Assembly: GCF_003600895.1 (NCBI RefSeq)
Contig: NZ_QYRP01000002.1
Location: 3,224,001 to 3,288,000 of the forward strand
DNA length: 64,000 bases
Source of the DNA: Nocardioides cavernaquae
GTDB taxonomy: Bacteria; Actinomycetota; Actinomycetes; Propionibacteriales; Nocardioidaceae
Direction: 5' to 3'
Positions 31,801 through 39,991 of the stretch are shown here, piece by piece. Positions within the stretch are counted from its first letter, which is position 1; each line of letters opens with the position of its first letter. Position numbers and translations under genes: made by a program. The notes beneath the pieces are model-generated. The model searched no databases. It had not been told where the DNA came from and worked only from the letters and a program-made list of their open reading frames with translations.

Positions 31801-33827
31801 ACGATGTCGGCGCCGAGGGCGTTGATCGCGTTCACGATCTTGGACTTCTGGCGCTCGAAGTTCGCCGCGTCCCAGGCGCCGCGCGGGCCCGCGCCGGGAC
31901 AGGTGTTGACCGCGATCGGGTTGCCGGCGCGGTCCACGAAGGACGTGCAGCCGCCGAAGTCGACGCCGAGGGTGGTGAAGAAGTTGAGCACGTTGAACGT
32001 CGCCAGCTTGAGGTCCCCGCCGACCTCCGCCGGAGCAGTCGGCCGGTTCTGCTCGAAGGTCACCTTGCCGGTGGGTGCACCGACGACCTGCGACGTCGGC
32101 TGCACCTTCCAGCCGAATCGGTAGTCGAGCACGACGGGCTGGTCGAAGCTGACACCGGCGCCGACGCGGACCTGGTGGTCCTGGGTGTACCAGGGCAGCG
32201 GCGAGTCCTTGCCGGCAGCGGTGTTCGTCGTGTTCCAGTACGCCGTGCTGGAGCCGTCGTCGAGCACGACCCGGTGGGCGTTGTTCCACGCGACCCGCGC
32301 CGCGATCGCAGCGGTGTCCTGGGCGTCGATCACCTCGGTCGGCGTGACCAGCGGCAGGTCGGAGTTTGCCGCGAGGCCGATCTCTCCGAAGAAGTTGCTG
32401 GAGCCGGAGTTCGGCGGGTTGCTCGCGGAGCCGTCGTACACGTCGGTGACGGTGTAGTCGGAGGTCGGCTGGAAGATCTCGCCCTCGAACTCCTCCTTGG
32501 CGGCGTCGAGCGCGGCGCCGGCGAGGCAGTCGGTGCCGGGCAGCGCGCAGTCAGTGCCGGGGATGGCGGTGTTGGCGACGGCCGCGCCCAGGGAGTCGAT
32601 CTCGGTGACGGTGCCCGCGACCGCGTCGAGCTCGGTCAGGCCATTGAACTCCTTCGCGGTGCCGCGGACCTGGACCGAGTCGCCGATGGCGAGGCCGGCG
32701 GTGAGGGTGCCGGTGTTGGCGCCGGTGAAGACGAAGAGGCCGTCCGACTTGCCCGGCGTCGTGTCATCGCCCGGGGTCTGGACGTGGAAGCCGTTGAAGC
32801 CGCCGCTCGCGTAGAGCGAGGTCACGACACCCTGCGTGGTGACGACGGTGTTGGCCACCGGCGAGGTGTTCGTCGAGCCCTGGATGTCGGCGATCGTGAT
32901 CGCCGCGCTCGGAGCCATGACGGTGATCTGGAACTCGGCGGTCGCACTGGCCGGCGTCACAGCCGAGTCGGTCGCGGTGAGGGTCACCGTCGTGGCGCCC
33001 GCAGCGGTCGGCGTACCCGTGATCTGGTCGCCGCTCAGCGTCAGACCGGCCGGCAGCTCCGTCGACGTGAATGAGTACGGCGCGGTGCCGCCGGTCGCCT
33101 GGAGGGTGATCGGCGCGATCGCCTCGCCCTCGGTGAAGGACTTGTCGCCCGGGTCGGTGGCGGCCAGCTCGACCGGGGTCGGCTCGCCCGCGTCAGCGCT
33201 CTCCGGGGTCGGGGCCGCCGTCGTGAAGTCGGCATTGTTGGCGTCGGTGTCCACGCCGTTCGTGCGGTTGATCGACAGCGCAGCCGTGGCGGCTGGAGCC
33301 GTGGCGCCCTCGAAGCTCGCCGCGCCGGTGACCCCGACGAAGTCGACGAGACCGGCCACGCCTGCCGTGTTGCCGGAGGTCGCGATGATCGTCGTGCCCT
33401 GCTGGAGAGCGACCTGACCGCCGGCCGCGGCCATCGAGAAAGCGGGTGAAGCCGCGGCATCGGGCGCCGGCAGCGCGGCGCCGTTGGCGCCGGCGTTGCT
33501 CATCTGGACCAGCCAGGTCGAACCCGCGGGAACGGTGCCGCTCAGGGCATACGGCGTGCCGCCGGAGCCACCGGACGCCGACCGGTAGTGGACCGCCAGG
33601 CCGGCGAGGTCGATCGGCGCAGCGGTCGGGTTCAGCAGCTCGACGAAGTCGGCGTTGAACGCCGCTCCGGAGTTGCCGCCCGCACCGTAGACCTCGTTGA
33701 TCACGAGGCCGCTGCTGGCGGCGTGCCCCGGGGCGTTGAAGCCGAGGGCAAGAGGGCTGGAGACAAGGGCGAGCGCGGTCGCGATGACCGCCCGAGACGA
33801 GATCACCCGCCGAGACTCGCGGCACAA
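28809..33827 (-). CDS. Giant secreted bifunctional endonuclease (ExeM/NucH type) and 5'-nucleotidase
   Basis: The 1672-aa secreted protein is modular: signal peptide (about 1-38), lamin-tail domain (about 40-210; GLVINEVYGAGGN), an Ig-like putative domain (about 230-310), an OB-fold (about 315-400; ITIADIQGS), an endonuclease/exonuclease/phosphatase domain (about 600-935; LKLATFNVLNFF), a 5'-nucleotidase metallophosphatase (about 940-1210; ATNDFHGR, AGDLIG, GNHEFD) with its C-terminal substrate domain (to about 1430), and C-terminal Ig-like repeats. It should cut extracellular nucleic acid and remove phosphate from the nucleotides. No sorting signal or transmembrane anchor is seen. The start is a TTG at 33827, with a GTG at 33806 as alternative. 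It interrupts the pgsA-cinA neighbourhood. Confidence 0.92.
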   Translation of the reverse strand: MCRESRRVISSRAVIATALALVSSPLALGFNAPGHAASSGLVINEVYGAGGNSGAAFNADFVELLNPTAAPIDLAGLAVHYRSASGGSGGTPYALSGTVPAGSTWLVQMSNAGANGAALPAPDAAASPAFSMAAAGGQVALQQGTTIIATSGNTAGVAGLVDFVGVTGAASFEGATAPAATAALSINRTNGVDTDANNADFTTAAPTPESADAGEPTPVELAATDPGDKSFTEGEAIAPITLQATGGTAPYSFTSTELPAGLTLSGDQITGTPTAAGATTVTLTATDSAVTPASATAEFQITVMAPSAAITIADIQGSTNTSPVANTVVTTQGVVTSLYASGGFNGFHVQTPGDDTTPGKSDGLFVFTGANTGTLTAGLAIGDSVQVRGTAKEFNGLTELDAVAGTVTEIDSLGAAVANTAIPGTDCALPGTDCLAGAALDAAKEEFEGEIFQPTSDYTVTDVYDGSASNPPNSGSSNFFGEIGLAANSDLPLVTPTEVIDAQDTAAIAARVAWNNAHRVVLDDGSSTAYWNTTNTAAGKDSPLPWYTQDHQVRVGAGVSFDQPVVLDYRFGWKVQPTSQVVGAPTGKVTFEQNRPTAPAEVGGDLKLATFNVLNFFTTLGVDFGGCTSFVDRAGNPIAVNTCPGAGPRGAWDAANFERQKSKIVNAINALGADIVSIEEVENSLVVDGHDRDEALAALVDALNAATGAGTWDYVRSPAEASESANVLEQDVIRTGFIFKPAAVETVGAADMLFGSTAFANAREPFAQTFKPVGGGAASTFAVIVNHFKSKGSGTNDGTGQGNANPDRIAQANALATFADEFASAHDTSAVFLTGDFNAYSEEDPIQALDAAGYTGLETPGKFSYSFDGMSGSLDHVLVNAAAQELVTGSDIWEINGNETVFNQYSRYNYVGTDLYNSAPFSASDHNPEVIGITPPTLPAQADIQVLATNDFHGRIKANGAEAGAAVLAGAVKQLRAANPNTVFAAAGDLIGASTFESFIAHDKPTIDALNSAGLDVSAVGNHEFDAGYDDLLNRVMAPYDAETNPYGGAEWEYIGANVHKHDAAPDDVLDPTYVREFDGVQVGFIGAVTEHLDELVSPGGIEGVEVEDVVTATNREADLLEAAGIDVIVLLVHEGAPTTNCATMDDDPASDFGSIITGVNDNVDAIVSGHTHLAYDCSFPVAGWAGRTVTDRPVVSAGQYGTNLNQLTFTVDTATGDVVAKTQGVLALSGKYAADAATQAIVDQAVAEADVLGAAELGEIAGPFNRAKLSTGVENRGGESTLGNLVAEAQRWATSGAESGEAQIAFMNPGGLRADMVGTPDTTGGASGYPAVLTYKQAATVQPFANTLVNMDLTGAQVKAALEQQWQPAGSSRPFLRLGTSAGFRYTYDAARPAGDRVTGIWLGEDKLDPAASYSVTVNSFLASGGDNFGAFAGGAGRADTGKIDLTAMVDYLAAFAGDAPLPVDATQRSVGVTFPAGAPAAYVPGSEVAFGLSSLAMSTPPDAKDAAVRVALGDTELGTFPVDNTVGTDPRDEYGTAAVRVTLPSDLAPGAAALTVTGLTTGTVATVPVVVEKAPSTVTATVDPGILKVRKDRAQVTVDVSSIGAPTGRVEIHADGRLLDAASLVDGVATLTVGPFARPGTVTLEVRYLGDDRVAPSSTTTTVEVTKSGR

Positions 33828-33881
33828 GGTGACCTGCGGGTGTCGCTCAGGTCACGATCCGGACTCGCCGGGACGAACCCG

Positions 33882-34544
33882 TCAGGCGCGCGCGGCGCGC
33901 TTCTGCCGCCAGGCGTCGCGGAAGAACTCGTAGCCCGACCACAGGGTCAGCGCGACCGCGATCGCCAGGACGACCTGGGCGGCGTAGAAGGCGATCTCGC
34001 CCGCGGTGCCCCACGCGTGGTCGTCGGCGACCAGGGGAAGCGTCAGGAAGCCGAGACCCACACCCTGGGCGGTGGTCTTGATCTTCCCGAGCTGGGCGGC
34101 CGGGATGACGATGTCCTTCATGATCGAGAGACGGAGCAGCGTGACGCTCCACTCGCGGACCAGCACCAGGATGGTGACCCACCACCAGACCTCGCCGCCG
34201 GCGACGTACCACGCCTCGCCGGACTGGCTGCCGACGACGGAGAGGGCGATGAACGCCATGCCGGTGATCGCCTTGTCGGCGATCGGGTCGGCGATCTTGC
34301 CGAAGTCGGTGATCAGGTTGTGCTTGCGCGCGAGATCACCGTCGACCTTGTCGGTGATCATGCCGACCGTGAAGATCACGAAAGCAGTGATGCGCCAGCC
34401 GATCGAGTCGCCGCCGTCCTGCAGCATCGCGTAGCCGAAGAACGGCACCAGGATGATCCGCAGCGTGGTGAGCGCGTTGGGAACGTTCCAGTTGCTCGGC
34501 TTGGTGACCGGCGCCGGGTCGCTCGAGATGTGGTCGCTGCTCAT
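33882..34544 (-). CDS. pgsA: CDP-diacylglycerol--glycerol-3-phosphate 3-phosphatidyltransferase
   Basis: The 220-aa membrane enzyme makes phosphatidylglycerol phosphate, a step toward phosphatidylglycerol and cardiolipin. The complete CDP-alcohol phosphotransferase signature is present: Asp65, Asp68-Gly69, Ala72-Arg73, Gly82, Asp86 and Asp90 in the expected spacing. About five to six membrane helices are visible. The ATG overlaps the rimO stop by 4 bp, so the two are co-translated. It is in the conserved actinobacterial order ftsK-rimO-pgsA-cinA-clgR, apart from the inserted nuclease gene. Confidence 0.95.
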   Translation of the reverse strand: MSSDHISSDPAPVTKPSNWNVPNALTTLRIILVPFFGYAMLQDGGDSIGWRITAFVIFTVGMITDKVDGDLARKHNLITDFGKIADPIADKAITGMAFIALSVVGSQSGEAWYVAGGEVWWWVTILVLVREWSVTLLRLSIMKDIVIPAAQLGKIKTTAQGVGLGFLTLPLVADDHAWGTAGEIAFYAAQVVLAIAVALTLWSGYEFFRDAWRQKRAARA

Positions 34545-35992
34545 CGGCCTGCTCCTGCCACGGTGGCGACGAGGTCAACGCCCTCGGTGCCGGTCACTTC
34601 TGCGGTCAGCAGGTCGCCGACCCTGGTGTCGCTGGGTGCGCCCACGAGCGTGGTGGTGCCGTCGACCTCGGGACCCTGGAACGCCGCGCGGCCCTCGATG
34701 CCGTCGGGGCCGTCCTCGAGGCGCTCCACGAGGACCTGGATCGTCTCACCGATGCGCTCCTCGGCCCGCTGGGCGGTGAGCTCCTCGACGAGGGCGGTCA
34801 GGTGCGAGGTGCGCTCGTCGATCTCGTCCTGGTCCAGCTTGTCCGAGAAGGACTCGGCCTCCGTGCCGTCCTCGTCGGAGTAACCGAAGACACCGGTCAC
34901 GTCGAGGCGTGCGGCCTCGAGGAAGTCGCACAGCGTCTGGAACTCCTCCTCCGTCTCACCGGGGAAGCCGACGATCACGTTGGAGCGGATGCCGGCCTCG
35001 GGTGCGAAGTCGCGCACCTGCTCGAGCAGCGCGAGGAAGGAGTCCGGGTCGCCGAAGCGGCGCATCCGTCGCAGGACCGAGGCGGAGGCGTGCTGGAAGC
35101 TGAGGTCGAAGTAGGGGACGACGCCGGGCGTCGTGGCGATGGCCTCGATCAGGCCGGGCCGGGTCTCCGCGGGCTGCAGGTAGGAGACGCGGACCCAGTC
35201 GATGCCGTCGATGGCGGCGAGCTCGGGGAGCATCGTCTCGAGCAGCTTGAGGTCTCCGAGGTCCTTGCCGTAGGACGTGGAGTTCTCGCTGACCAGGAAG
35301 AGCTCCTTGACGCCCTGCTCGGCCAGCCAGTGCGCCTCCTTGATCACGTCGGAGGGACGACGGCTGACGAACGAGCCGCGGAACGCCGGGATCGCGCAGA
35401 ACGTGCAGCGGCGGTCGCAACCGCTGGCCAGCTTGAGCGGCGCCATCGGGCCACTGTCGAGCCGGGCCCTGAAGGGCAGGCCGAGGTCGGCCGCGCCACC
35501 GGAGACACCCGGCACGCTGATCGTGCTGGCGTCACGCTCGGTCGGGGAGATGGGGAGCAGCTTGCGCCGGTCCTGCGGCGTGTGGGACTGGTGCTTCTCC
35601 CCCGCCACGATGGAGCGGAGCCGCGCGGCGATGTCCGGGTAGTCGTCGAAGCCCAGGATCGCGTCAGCCTCGGGGAGGCTCTCGGCGAGGTCCTTGCCGT
35701 AGCGCTCGGCCAGGCAGCCCACGGCCACGACGGCCTGGGTCTTGCCGCCGTTGCTGGTCTTCAGATCGGCGGCCTGGAGCAGCGTGTCGACGGAGTCCTT
35801 CTTCGCGGACTCGACGAAGCCACAGGTGTTGACGACGACGGTGTCGGCGCCTTCGGGGTCGTCGACGAGGCGGAAACCGCCCGCCTGGAGCCGGCCGGCC
35901 AGCTCCTCGGAGTCGACCTCGTTGCGGGCACACCCGAGGGTGACCATGGCGACGGAGAGGAGGCCGTCGGGGGCAGTGGTGGAAGCAGTCAT
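34541..35992 (-). CDS. rimO: Ribosomal protein S12 methylthiotransferase
   Basis: This 483-aa radical-SAM enzyme methylthiolates an aspartate of ribosomal protein S12. The N-terminal MTTase domain has conserved cysteines ([35 protein letters not shown]). The radical-SAM cluster motif CDRRCTFC is near residue 190, and a C-terminal TRAM domain closes the protein ([14 protein letters not shown]). These features place it in the methylthiotransferase family, and the [10 protein letters not shown] form and the pgsA neighbourhood favour RimO over MiaB. Confidence 0.94.
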   Translation of the reverse strand: MTASTTAPDGLLSVAMVTLGCARNEVDSEELAGRLQAGGFRLVDDPEGADTVVVNTCGFVESAKKDSVDTLLQAADLKTSNGGKTQAVVAVGCLAERYGKDLAESLPEADAILGFDDYPDIAARLRSIVAGEKHQSHTPQDRRKLLPISPTERDASTISVPGVSGGAADLGLPFRARLDSGPMAPLKLASGCDRRCTFCAIPAFRGSFVSRRPSDVIKEAHWLAEQGVKELFLVSENSTSYGKDLGDLKLLETMLPELAAIDGIDWVRVSYLQPAETRPGLIEAIATTPGVVPYFDLSFQHASASVLRRMRRFGDPDSFLALLEQVRDFAPEAGIRSNVIVGFPGETEEEFQTLCDFLEAARLDVTGVFGYSDEDGTEAESFSDKLDQDEIDERTSHLTALVEELTAQRAEERIGETIQVLVERLEDGPDGIEGRAAFQGPEVDGTTTLVGAPSDTRVGDLLTAEVTGTEGVDLVATVAGAGR

Positions 35993-36095
35993 GTCCCGAG
36001 AAGGATAGTCGCACCAACGGCTGACGCCCGATTCCGCGCGATCGGCTCACCTCACCACGCGAACGTGTGGGTTTGCTCTGCGTCGTACGACTCGA

Positions 36096-37058
36096 CTACT
36101 TGTCGTTCCAGGCCGCGAAGCCCGCCTTGCGCGCGGTCTCCACCGAGTCGAACCAGACCTCCGCCTTCGTCCGCGAGTAGTACGGCGAGTCCGTGTCGTG
36201 GAAGAGCATCGAGTCCGCGTTTCCCTTCACGGAGTACGCCGCGCTCGGCGCATCGCCGTTCTCCCCCGGGTCGGCGGACCCCGGACCGTACGCGCCGTCC
36301 GGGATGGCGGCCAACGCAACCGGTTCCTCTGCGACCTTCTCGTTCCACCGGTGGAACCCGGCTCCACGCGCCGACTCCTCCGAGTCGAACCACACCTCCG
36401 CCCTCGTCCGCCCGAAGTACGGCGACTCCGAGGTGTGGTACTTCATCGAGTCGGCATTTCCCTTGACCGTGAAGCCCTCACCCGGAGCGCCACCATCAGC
36501 CAGTGGCTCGGCCGATCCCGCGCCGTACGCGCCAGCGGCGACAGCACCACCCGCAGCAGCGGCACCACCGGCGGCAAAGAGCGCAGGCTCGTCGTCGACC
36601 TCGGGCGCAGCGGACTGCTCGATCGGCGCGGTCAGCGGGTCGCTGAGCGGGTCACCGGCAGGCGCTGCGTGGCTCCCGTGGTAGCTGGGGCCAGCTGCCT
36701 CGGGGACCTCGACGGCCGGCGCCACCTCGGCCTCAGGCTCGACAAGTGCAGGCTCCTCGATGACTGCAGGCTCCTCGGCGGCAACCGGCTCGTCCTCGGC
36801 CGGTGCCCAGCCAGCGGCTTCGGGCTCGGAGACGGGCGCCCAGCCCGCCTCTTCGGGGGTGAGGGTCGCGGCGGCGTCCGGGGTGTCCGCGGCCAACGCA
36901 CCGCTGCCGACATCCGCAGAGCGGTCCGGCCTGCTGACGGTCTCGACCGTCTCACTGACCTGGGTCGCCTTGCGCAGCGTCAGGAACGCCGTCACCAGAC
37001 CACCGAGGACCGCGGCCAGGAGCAGCCAGAGCCAGTTGTTGCCTGCCAGCCAGCCCAT
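36096..37058 (-). CDS. Membrane-anchored protein with two sunset-type repeats
   Basis: The 320-aa product has an N-terminal membrane helix (about 6-27), a long acidic Ala/Pro/Glu-rich linker (about 45-190) and two related repeats of about 45 residues. The repeat hallmark is VKGNADSM, a Tyr/Phe-His pair, SPY, RT(R/K)AEVWFDS and AGF, which I recognise as the actinobacterial sunset motif. The function of this motif is unknown. The start is the ATG at 37058 overlapping the stop of a 46-aa gene (TGATG). A longer frame to 37193 would run through that gene. The order OmpA-like, 46-aa membrane protein, sunset protein suggests an envelope cassette. Confidence 0.8.
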   Translation of the reverse strand: MGWLAGNNWLWLLLAAVLGGLVTAFLTLRKATQVSETVETVSRPDRSADVGSGALAADTPDAAATLTPEEAGWAPVSEPEAAGWAPAEDEPVAAEEPAVIEEPALVEPEAEVAPAVEVPEAAGPSYHGSHAAPAGDPLSDPLTAPIEQSAAPEVDDEPALFAAGGAAAAGGAVAAGAYGAGSAEPLADGGAPGEGFTVKGNADSMKYHTSESPYFGRTRAEVWFDSEESARGAGFHRWNEKVAEEPVALAAIPDGAYGPGSADPGENGDAPSAAYSVKGNADSMLFHDTDSPYYSRTKAEVWFDSVETARKAGFAAWNDK

Positions 37059-37198
37059 CAGAGAACCGCCTTCTCGATCGTGCCGCCGACCTCGTCCACG
37101 TGGGGCAGGAGCGCCTTCTCCACGACGTACGTCACGAGCGCGCCGACCAGGAACGCGATCAGCAGAAGAATCCAGAATTGCCCGAACAACCACGTCAT
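37058..37198 (-). CDS. Small single-pass membrane protein (46 aa)
   Basis: An ATG at 37198 with a GGAG-type ribosome-binding site opens a 46-codon frame. It encodes MTWLFGQFWILLLIAFLVGA, a membrane helix that continues for a few residues, and then a charged tail ending EKAVL. The stop overlaps the start of the sunset-repeat gene (TGATG), and the upstream OmpA-like gene ends 11 bp before, so it fits exactly into the operon. I recognise no family. The helix and short cytoplasmic or periplasmic tail suggest an envelope or secretion accessory peptide. Confidence 0.75.
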   Translation of the reverse strand: MTWLFGQFWILLLIAFLVGALVTYVVEKALLPHVDEVGGTIEKAVL

Positions 37199-37209
37199 CT
37201 CTCCACTCC

Positions 37210-37998
37210 TCACTCGACCACGATGGCGGCGAACCGGTTCAGGTCACGCCCCGTCGCTGTGTTGTTGTCGCCGATAGGGTCGGCCTCGCCGACGCCTTCA
37301 GCCTTGGTGACCGTGACGCCCGCCTTCTCGAGCACAGCGGCAACGGCGTCAGCGCGTCGCTGCGAGAGCGGGCTGGTCGCCGGTGCGCGGTTGTCGGTGT
37401 GACCGGTCACGGAGACCGAGCTGTCACACGCGGCGAGCGTGGCGCCCACCTGGGTGACCTGCTTGAGCTCCTCGCCCTCGAGCGTTGCGGACTTCTCACC
37501 GAACGCCGCAAGGTTGCGGCCCAGGATGTGGTCGACCTTCTTCTGGAGGTCGAGGCACGATCCGGGTGCGCCGGTGCCGTCGCCAGCGCCCGTGCCGTCG
37601 CTGTCGCCGTCGCCGTCGCCGTCACCGTCACTCTCAGCCCCGGCCGAGTCGTCAGCGAGCCTGGCCACCCGTACGCCCTCGACATCGGCGACCGCTGCCT
37701 CGGCAGTGCTCACGTCGACACCTGCCGGCAGCGGGTCCGGGAGGGTCAGTGTCAGGTCTCGTCCATCGGCCTCGACCGTGGCACCGGTGATCCCCTTGGC
37801 GGCCAGCGCGGCATCCGCCCTGGCCTTGAGGTCACCCTCGATGTCATCGCCCTTGGCCCACGCGAGGAGCGCGGCCAGGAGCAGGGGAATGAGGAGGAGC
37901 GCGAGCCACCACGGGCCGGCGAGGCCCTGGTGGGCCCACCTCGTCGAGGTCTCGCGACGCACCGTCGTCTCGGCGGATGCGGGCTCGTCTGCTGCCAT
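37210..37998 (-). CDS. Membrane-anchored OmpA-family protein
   Basis: The 262-aa product has a single membrane helix near residues 32-50 (WWLALLLIPLLLAALLAW), a BON-like alpha/beta region (about 55-115), an acidic Asp-Gly repeat linker and a C-terminal OmpA-like domain. The latter has VSVTGHTDNRAPATSPLSQRRADAV, typical of peptidoglycan-associated proteins, related to Mycobacterium ArfA/OmpATb. The start is the ATG at 37998 with GGGAGA upstream; longer in-frame starts lack a ribosome-binding site. It is the first gene of the three-gene envelope cassette. Confidence 0.87.
   Translation of the reverse strand: MAADEPASAETTVRRETSTRWAHQGLAGPWWLALLLIPLLLAALLAWAKGDDIEGDLKARADAALAAKGITGATVEADGRDLTLTLPDPLPAGVDVSTAEAAVADVEGVRVARLADDSAGAESDGDGDGDGDSDGTGAGDGTGAPGSCLDLQKKVDHILGRNLAAFGEKSATLEGEELKQVTQVGATLAACDSSVSVTGHTDNRAPATSPLSQRRADAVAAVLEKAGVTVTKAEGVGEADPIGDNNTATGRDLNRFAAIVVE
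37597..37632 (-). repeat. Six-base tandem repeat encoding an Asp-Gly/Ser linker
   Basis: Six in-frame copies of a GTCGCC-like hexamer (plus-strand reading, with variants GTCGCT, GTCACC and GTCACT) encode alternating Asp and Gly/Ser in the linker of the OmpA-like protein. In-frame copy-number change would alter linker length only. Confidence 0.65.
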
Positions 37999-38093
37999 GG
38001 TCGGTCTCCCGTGATCGGATCGGATCATCCAGACTTGTTCGACCTCGAACCTAGACAGTTCGACTACCCGTTGACCAGACCCTCCGAAATGTC

Positions 38094-38130
38094 CGAAGGC
38101 GGCGGAACCGGTCAGGTCCCGCCGCCTTCG
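38094..38130 (-). terminator. Terminator hairpin after the RodZ-like gene
   Basis: A 12-bp perfect inverted repeat (CGAAGGCGGCGG and CCGCCGCCTTCG) with a 13-base loop lies 28 bp after the stop at 38159, in the 160-bp gap before the OmpA-like gene. It should end the ftsK/RodZ-like transcript. The trailing bases on the minus strand contain a short ATTT. Confidence 0.65.
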
Positions 38131-38158
38131 CAACGTTCAGGTCGTGCTCATCAGGCCC

Positions 38159-39991
38159 CTACGGCTTGGGCGTGAAGGTCCTCGTGGCCTGTCCGCCGGC
38201 ACCGCCGACGAAGCCCTTGCCGCGTCCGTCGATGGCGACTGCCACGGCTCCGTTGTCCTTGACCTCGACGGTCACCGGAGGCACCACCGAGATCTCCTGC
38301 TTCTCCTCCGCGGCGATCGAGCCGCGGAAGGCGATGTCGCCCTGGTCGTCGCTGACGACGACACGCGCGCCACCGTCGGAGGCGGTCAGCCGGAGCGTGA
38401 CCGGCTGGGTGCCGATGTAGTTCGGGACGCCCGAGCCGTCAGGGCCCTGCTGCAGCGTCGGAGCCTGCTCGCGAACCTCGACGGGAGAGTCCGTGACGAG
38501 CCGCGCGACGGACCACGCGAGCACGACGGTCATGACCGCAGCGACGAGGATCGACCAGTTCGGGCCACCCTTCATCGAGCGGATCCCGCCGTGCGCACCG
38601 GAGGCCAGCTCGGCCTCGAACACGCGGCGGGGGTTGATCGGGGCGTCGGCGTAGCGCTCGTCGTACGACGCCATGAGCGGCGCGATCTCGACTCCGAGGA
38701 CCCGGGCCAGCGTGCGCAGGTGTCCGCGGGCGTAGAAGTCTCCGCCGCACGGCACGAAGTCGTCGACCTCGATCGCCTCGATGACGTGCGGACGGATCCG
38801 GGTGCGCTCGGCGAGCTGGTCGACCGAGAGGCCGATGCGGCGACGCGCGGCCGCGAGGTTGGGGCCGATGATCGGGTCGGCGGCCGGCTGGGCCGCAAAG
38901 TCGTCGATGACGAGCGGCTCGACCGACTCACGAATGCGCGCGATCGGACGGACCCGGTCACCCCAGGTGACCTTCTCCTCGACCAGGTCCACGCTGCCGG
39001 GACGGCGCAGCTGGCGTCCCGCGACGGGCTCGCTGACCTCGGCGGCGTCCACCGCCGAGACGATGCTGGCGCGGAGCTCAGCCCGCTTGCCGGCACGGGC
39101 TTCGCGCAGCGGCGCCGGGGTCGGCGACGCCGCAACGATGCGCGCTGCGTCGGCGGCAGCTGCCTCCTCGGCGAGACGTGCCTCCTCGCGCTCGGCGGCG
39201 CGGGCGGCCCGATTGTCAGCCCGTCGCTCGGCGCGGGCCTCGGAGCCGGCGCGAATGCCGCCCGAGACCGTGGAGATGGCGTGGGCGAGGAAGCGACGCG
39301 GGTCCGGGACGCGCAGCGAGCGACGCGGCTTGTCCTCGGTCTCGACGACCTCGACCGGCTCGGCCGCAGACTGCGAGCCGGGCAGCAGCTCGACGACGCG
39401 GGCACCTCCACCAGCGAGCTGGCGCAGCGCGGTCGTGAGGTCTTCGGACGAGTCACCCGTGACGCGGGTCGAGAGTCCGAGCGGCAGCGCGAACGGCGAG
39501 CCGTAGAGCAGGTTGCTGATCTTGCCCTGACGACGGCCTGAGGCGTCCAGGTCTGCGAGGACCTTCTCCGCGTTGCGCGGCACCAGCACGAGCCGGCCGT
39601 CGCGGACCAGGCCCTGACGCGGGGTGACCTCGACGGAGGCGAGACCGCCCCACGGCACGCCACGCCAGGCGCGACCGAGCCGGATGCGGACACCCTGGCT
39701 GTCGGCGACGAGCAGCGGCGTACGTGCGTCGACGAAGGAGTGCAGGTGGAACGCCGCGAGCAGGCCGAGGCCGACGGCCAGCACCCAGTCGAGTGGCGAG
39801 CTGGTCGAGGCGGCGCGGGCGAGGTAGCCGATCGCGACCGCCGACGCGGCAGCGCCGAGCAGCGCGCCGAGGCCACCGTTGCGGCGTACCTCGACGAGGT
39901 CGGGGGCAGCGCTGAGGATGCTCCCGGTGGTCTCGTACCCGCGGTTGTCGTCCTCGTAGCCCTGGTGGTCAGCGGCTTCCTGGGTGTTCAC
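38159..39991 (-). CDS. RodZ-like helix-turn-helix membrane protein with an N-terminal membrane/PH-like module
   Basis: The 610-aa product is in two parts. The first (about 35-150) has two hydrophobic helices and a beta-rich PH-like module with [22 protein letters not shown]. After a charged, Ala/Arg-rich linker comes a RodZ-like half: HTH (about 385-450; [21 protein letters not shown] with [18 protein letters not shown]), a single membrane helix ([20 protein letters not shown]) and a C-terminal DUF4115-type beta domain. RodZ links the cytoskeleton to cell-wall synthesis. The start overlaps the ftsK stop (ATGA). The N-terminal module is not part of classical RodZ. Confidence 0.86.
   Translation of the reverse strand: MNTQEAADHQGYEDDNRGYETTGSILSAAPDLVEVRRNGGLGALLGAAASAVAIGYLARAASTSSPLDWVLAVGLGLLAAFHLHSFVDARTPLLVADSQGVRIRLGRAWRGVPWGGLASVEVTPRQGLVRDGRLVLVPRNAEKVLADLDASGRRQGKISNLLYGSPFALPLGLSTRVTGDSSEDLTTALRQLAGGGARVVELLPGSQSAAEPVEVVETEDKPRRSLRVPDPRRFLAHAISTVSGGIRAGSEARAERRADNRAARAAEREEARLAEEAAAADAARIVAASPTPAPLREARAGKRAELRASIVSAVDAAEVSEPVAGRQLRRPGSVDLVEEKVTWGDRVRPIARIRESVEPLVIDDFAAQPAADPIIGPNLAAARRRIGLSVDQLAERTRIRPHVIEAIEVDDFVPCGGDFYARGHLRTLARVLGVEIAPLMASYDERYADAPINPRRVFEAELASGAHGGIRSMKGGPNWSILVAAVMTVVLAWSVARLVTDSPVEVREQAPTLQQGPDGSGVPNYIGTQPVTLRLTASDGGARVVVSDDQGDIAFRGSIAAEEKQEISVVPPVTVEVKDNGAVAVAIDGRGKGFVGGAGGQATRTFTPKP

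Noticed and set aside
28653..33074. 1473-aa open frame on the plus strand
   Set aside because: Antisense to the secreted nuclease/5'-nucleotidase; Arg/Val/Gly-rich with no domain, typical of high-GC opposite-strand frames.
36060..36075. LexA-like CGAACGTGTGGGTTTG near rimO
   Set aside because: The two half-sites are too far apart and the second lacks GTTCG/GTTYG in the right register.
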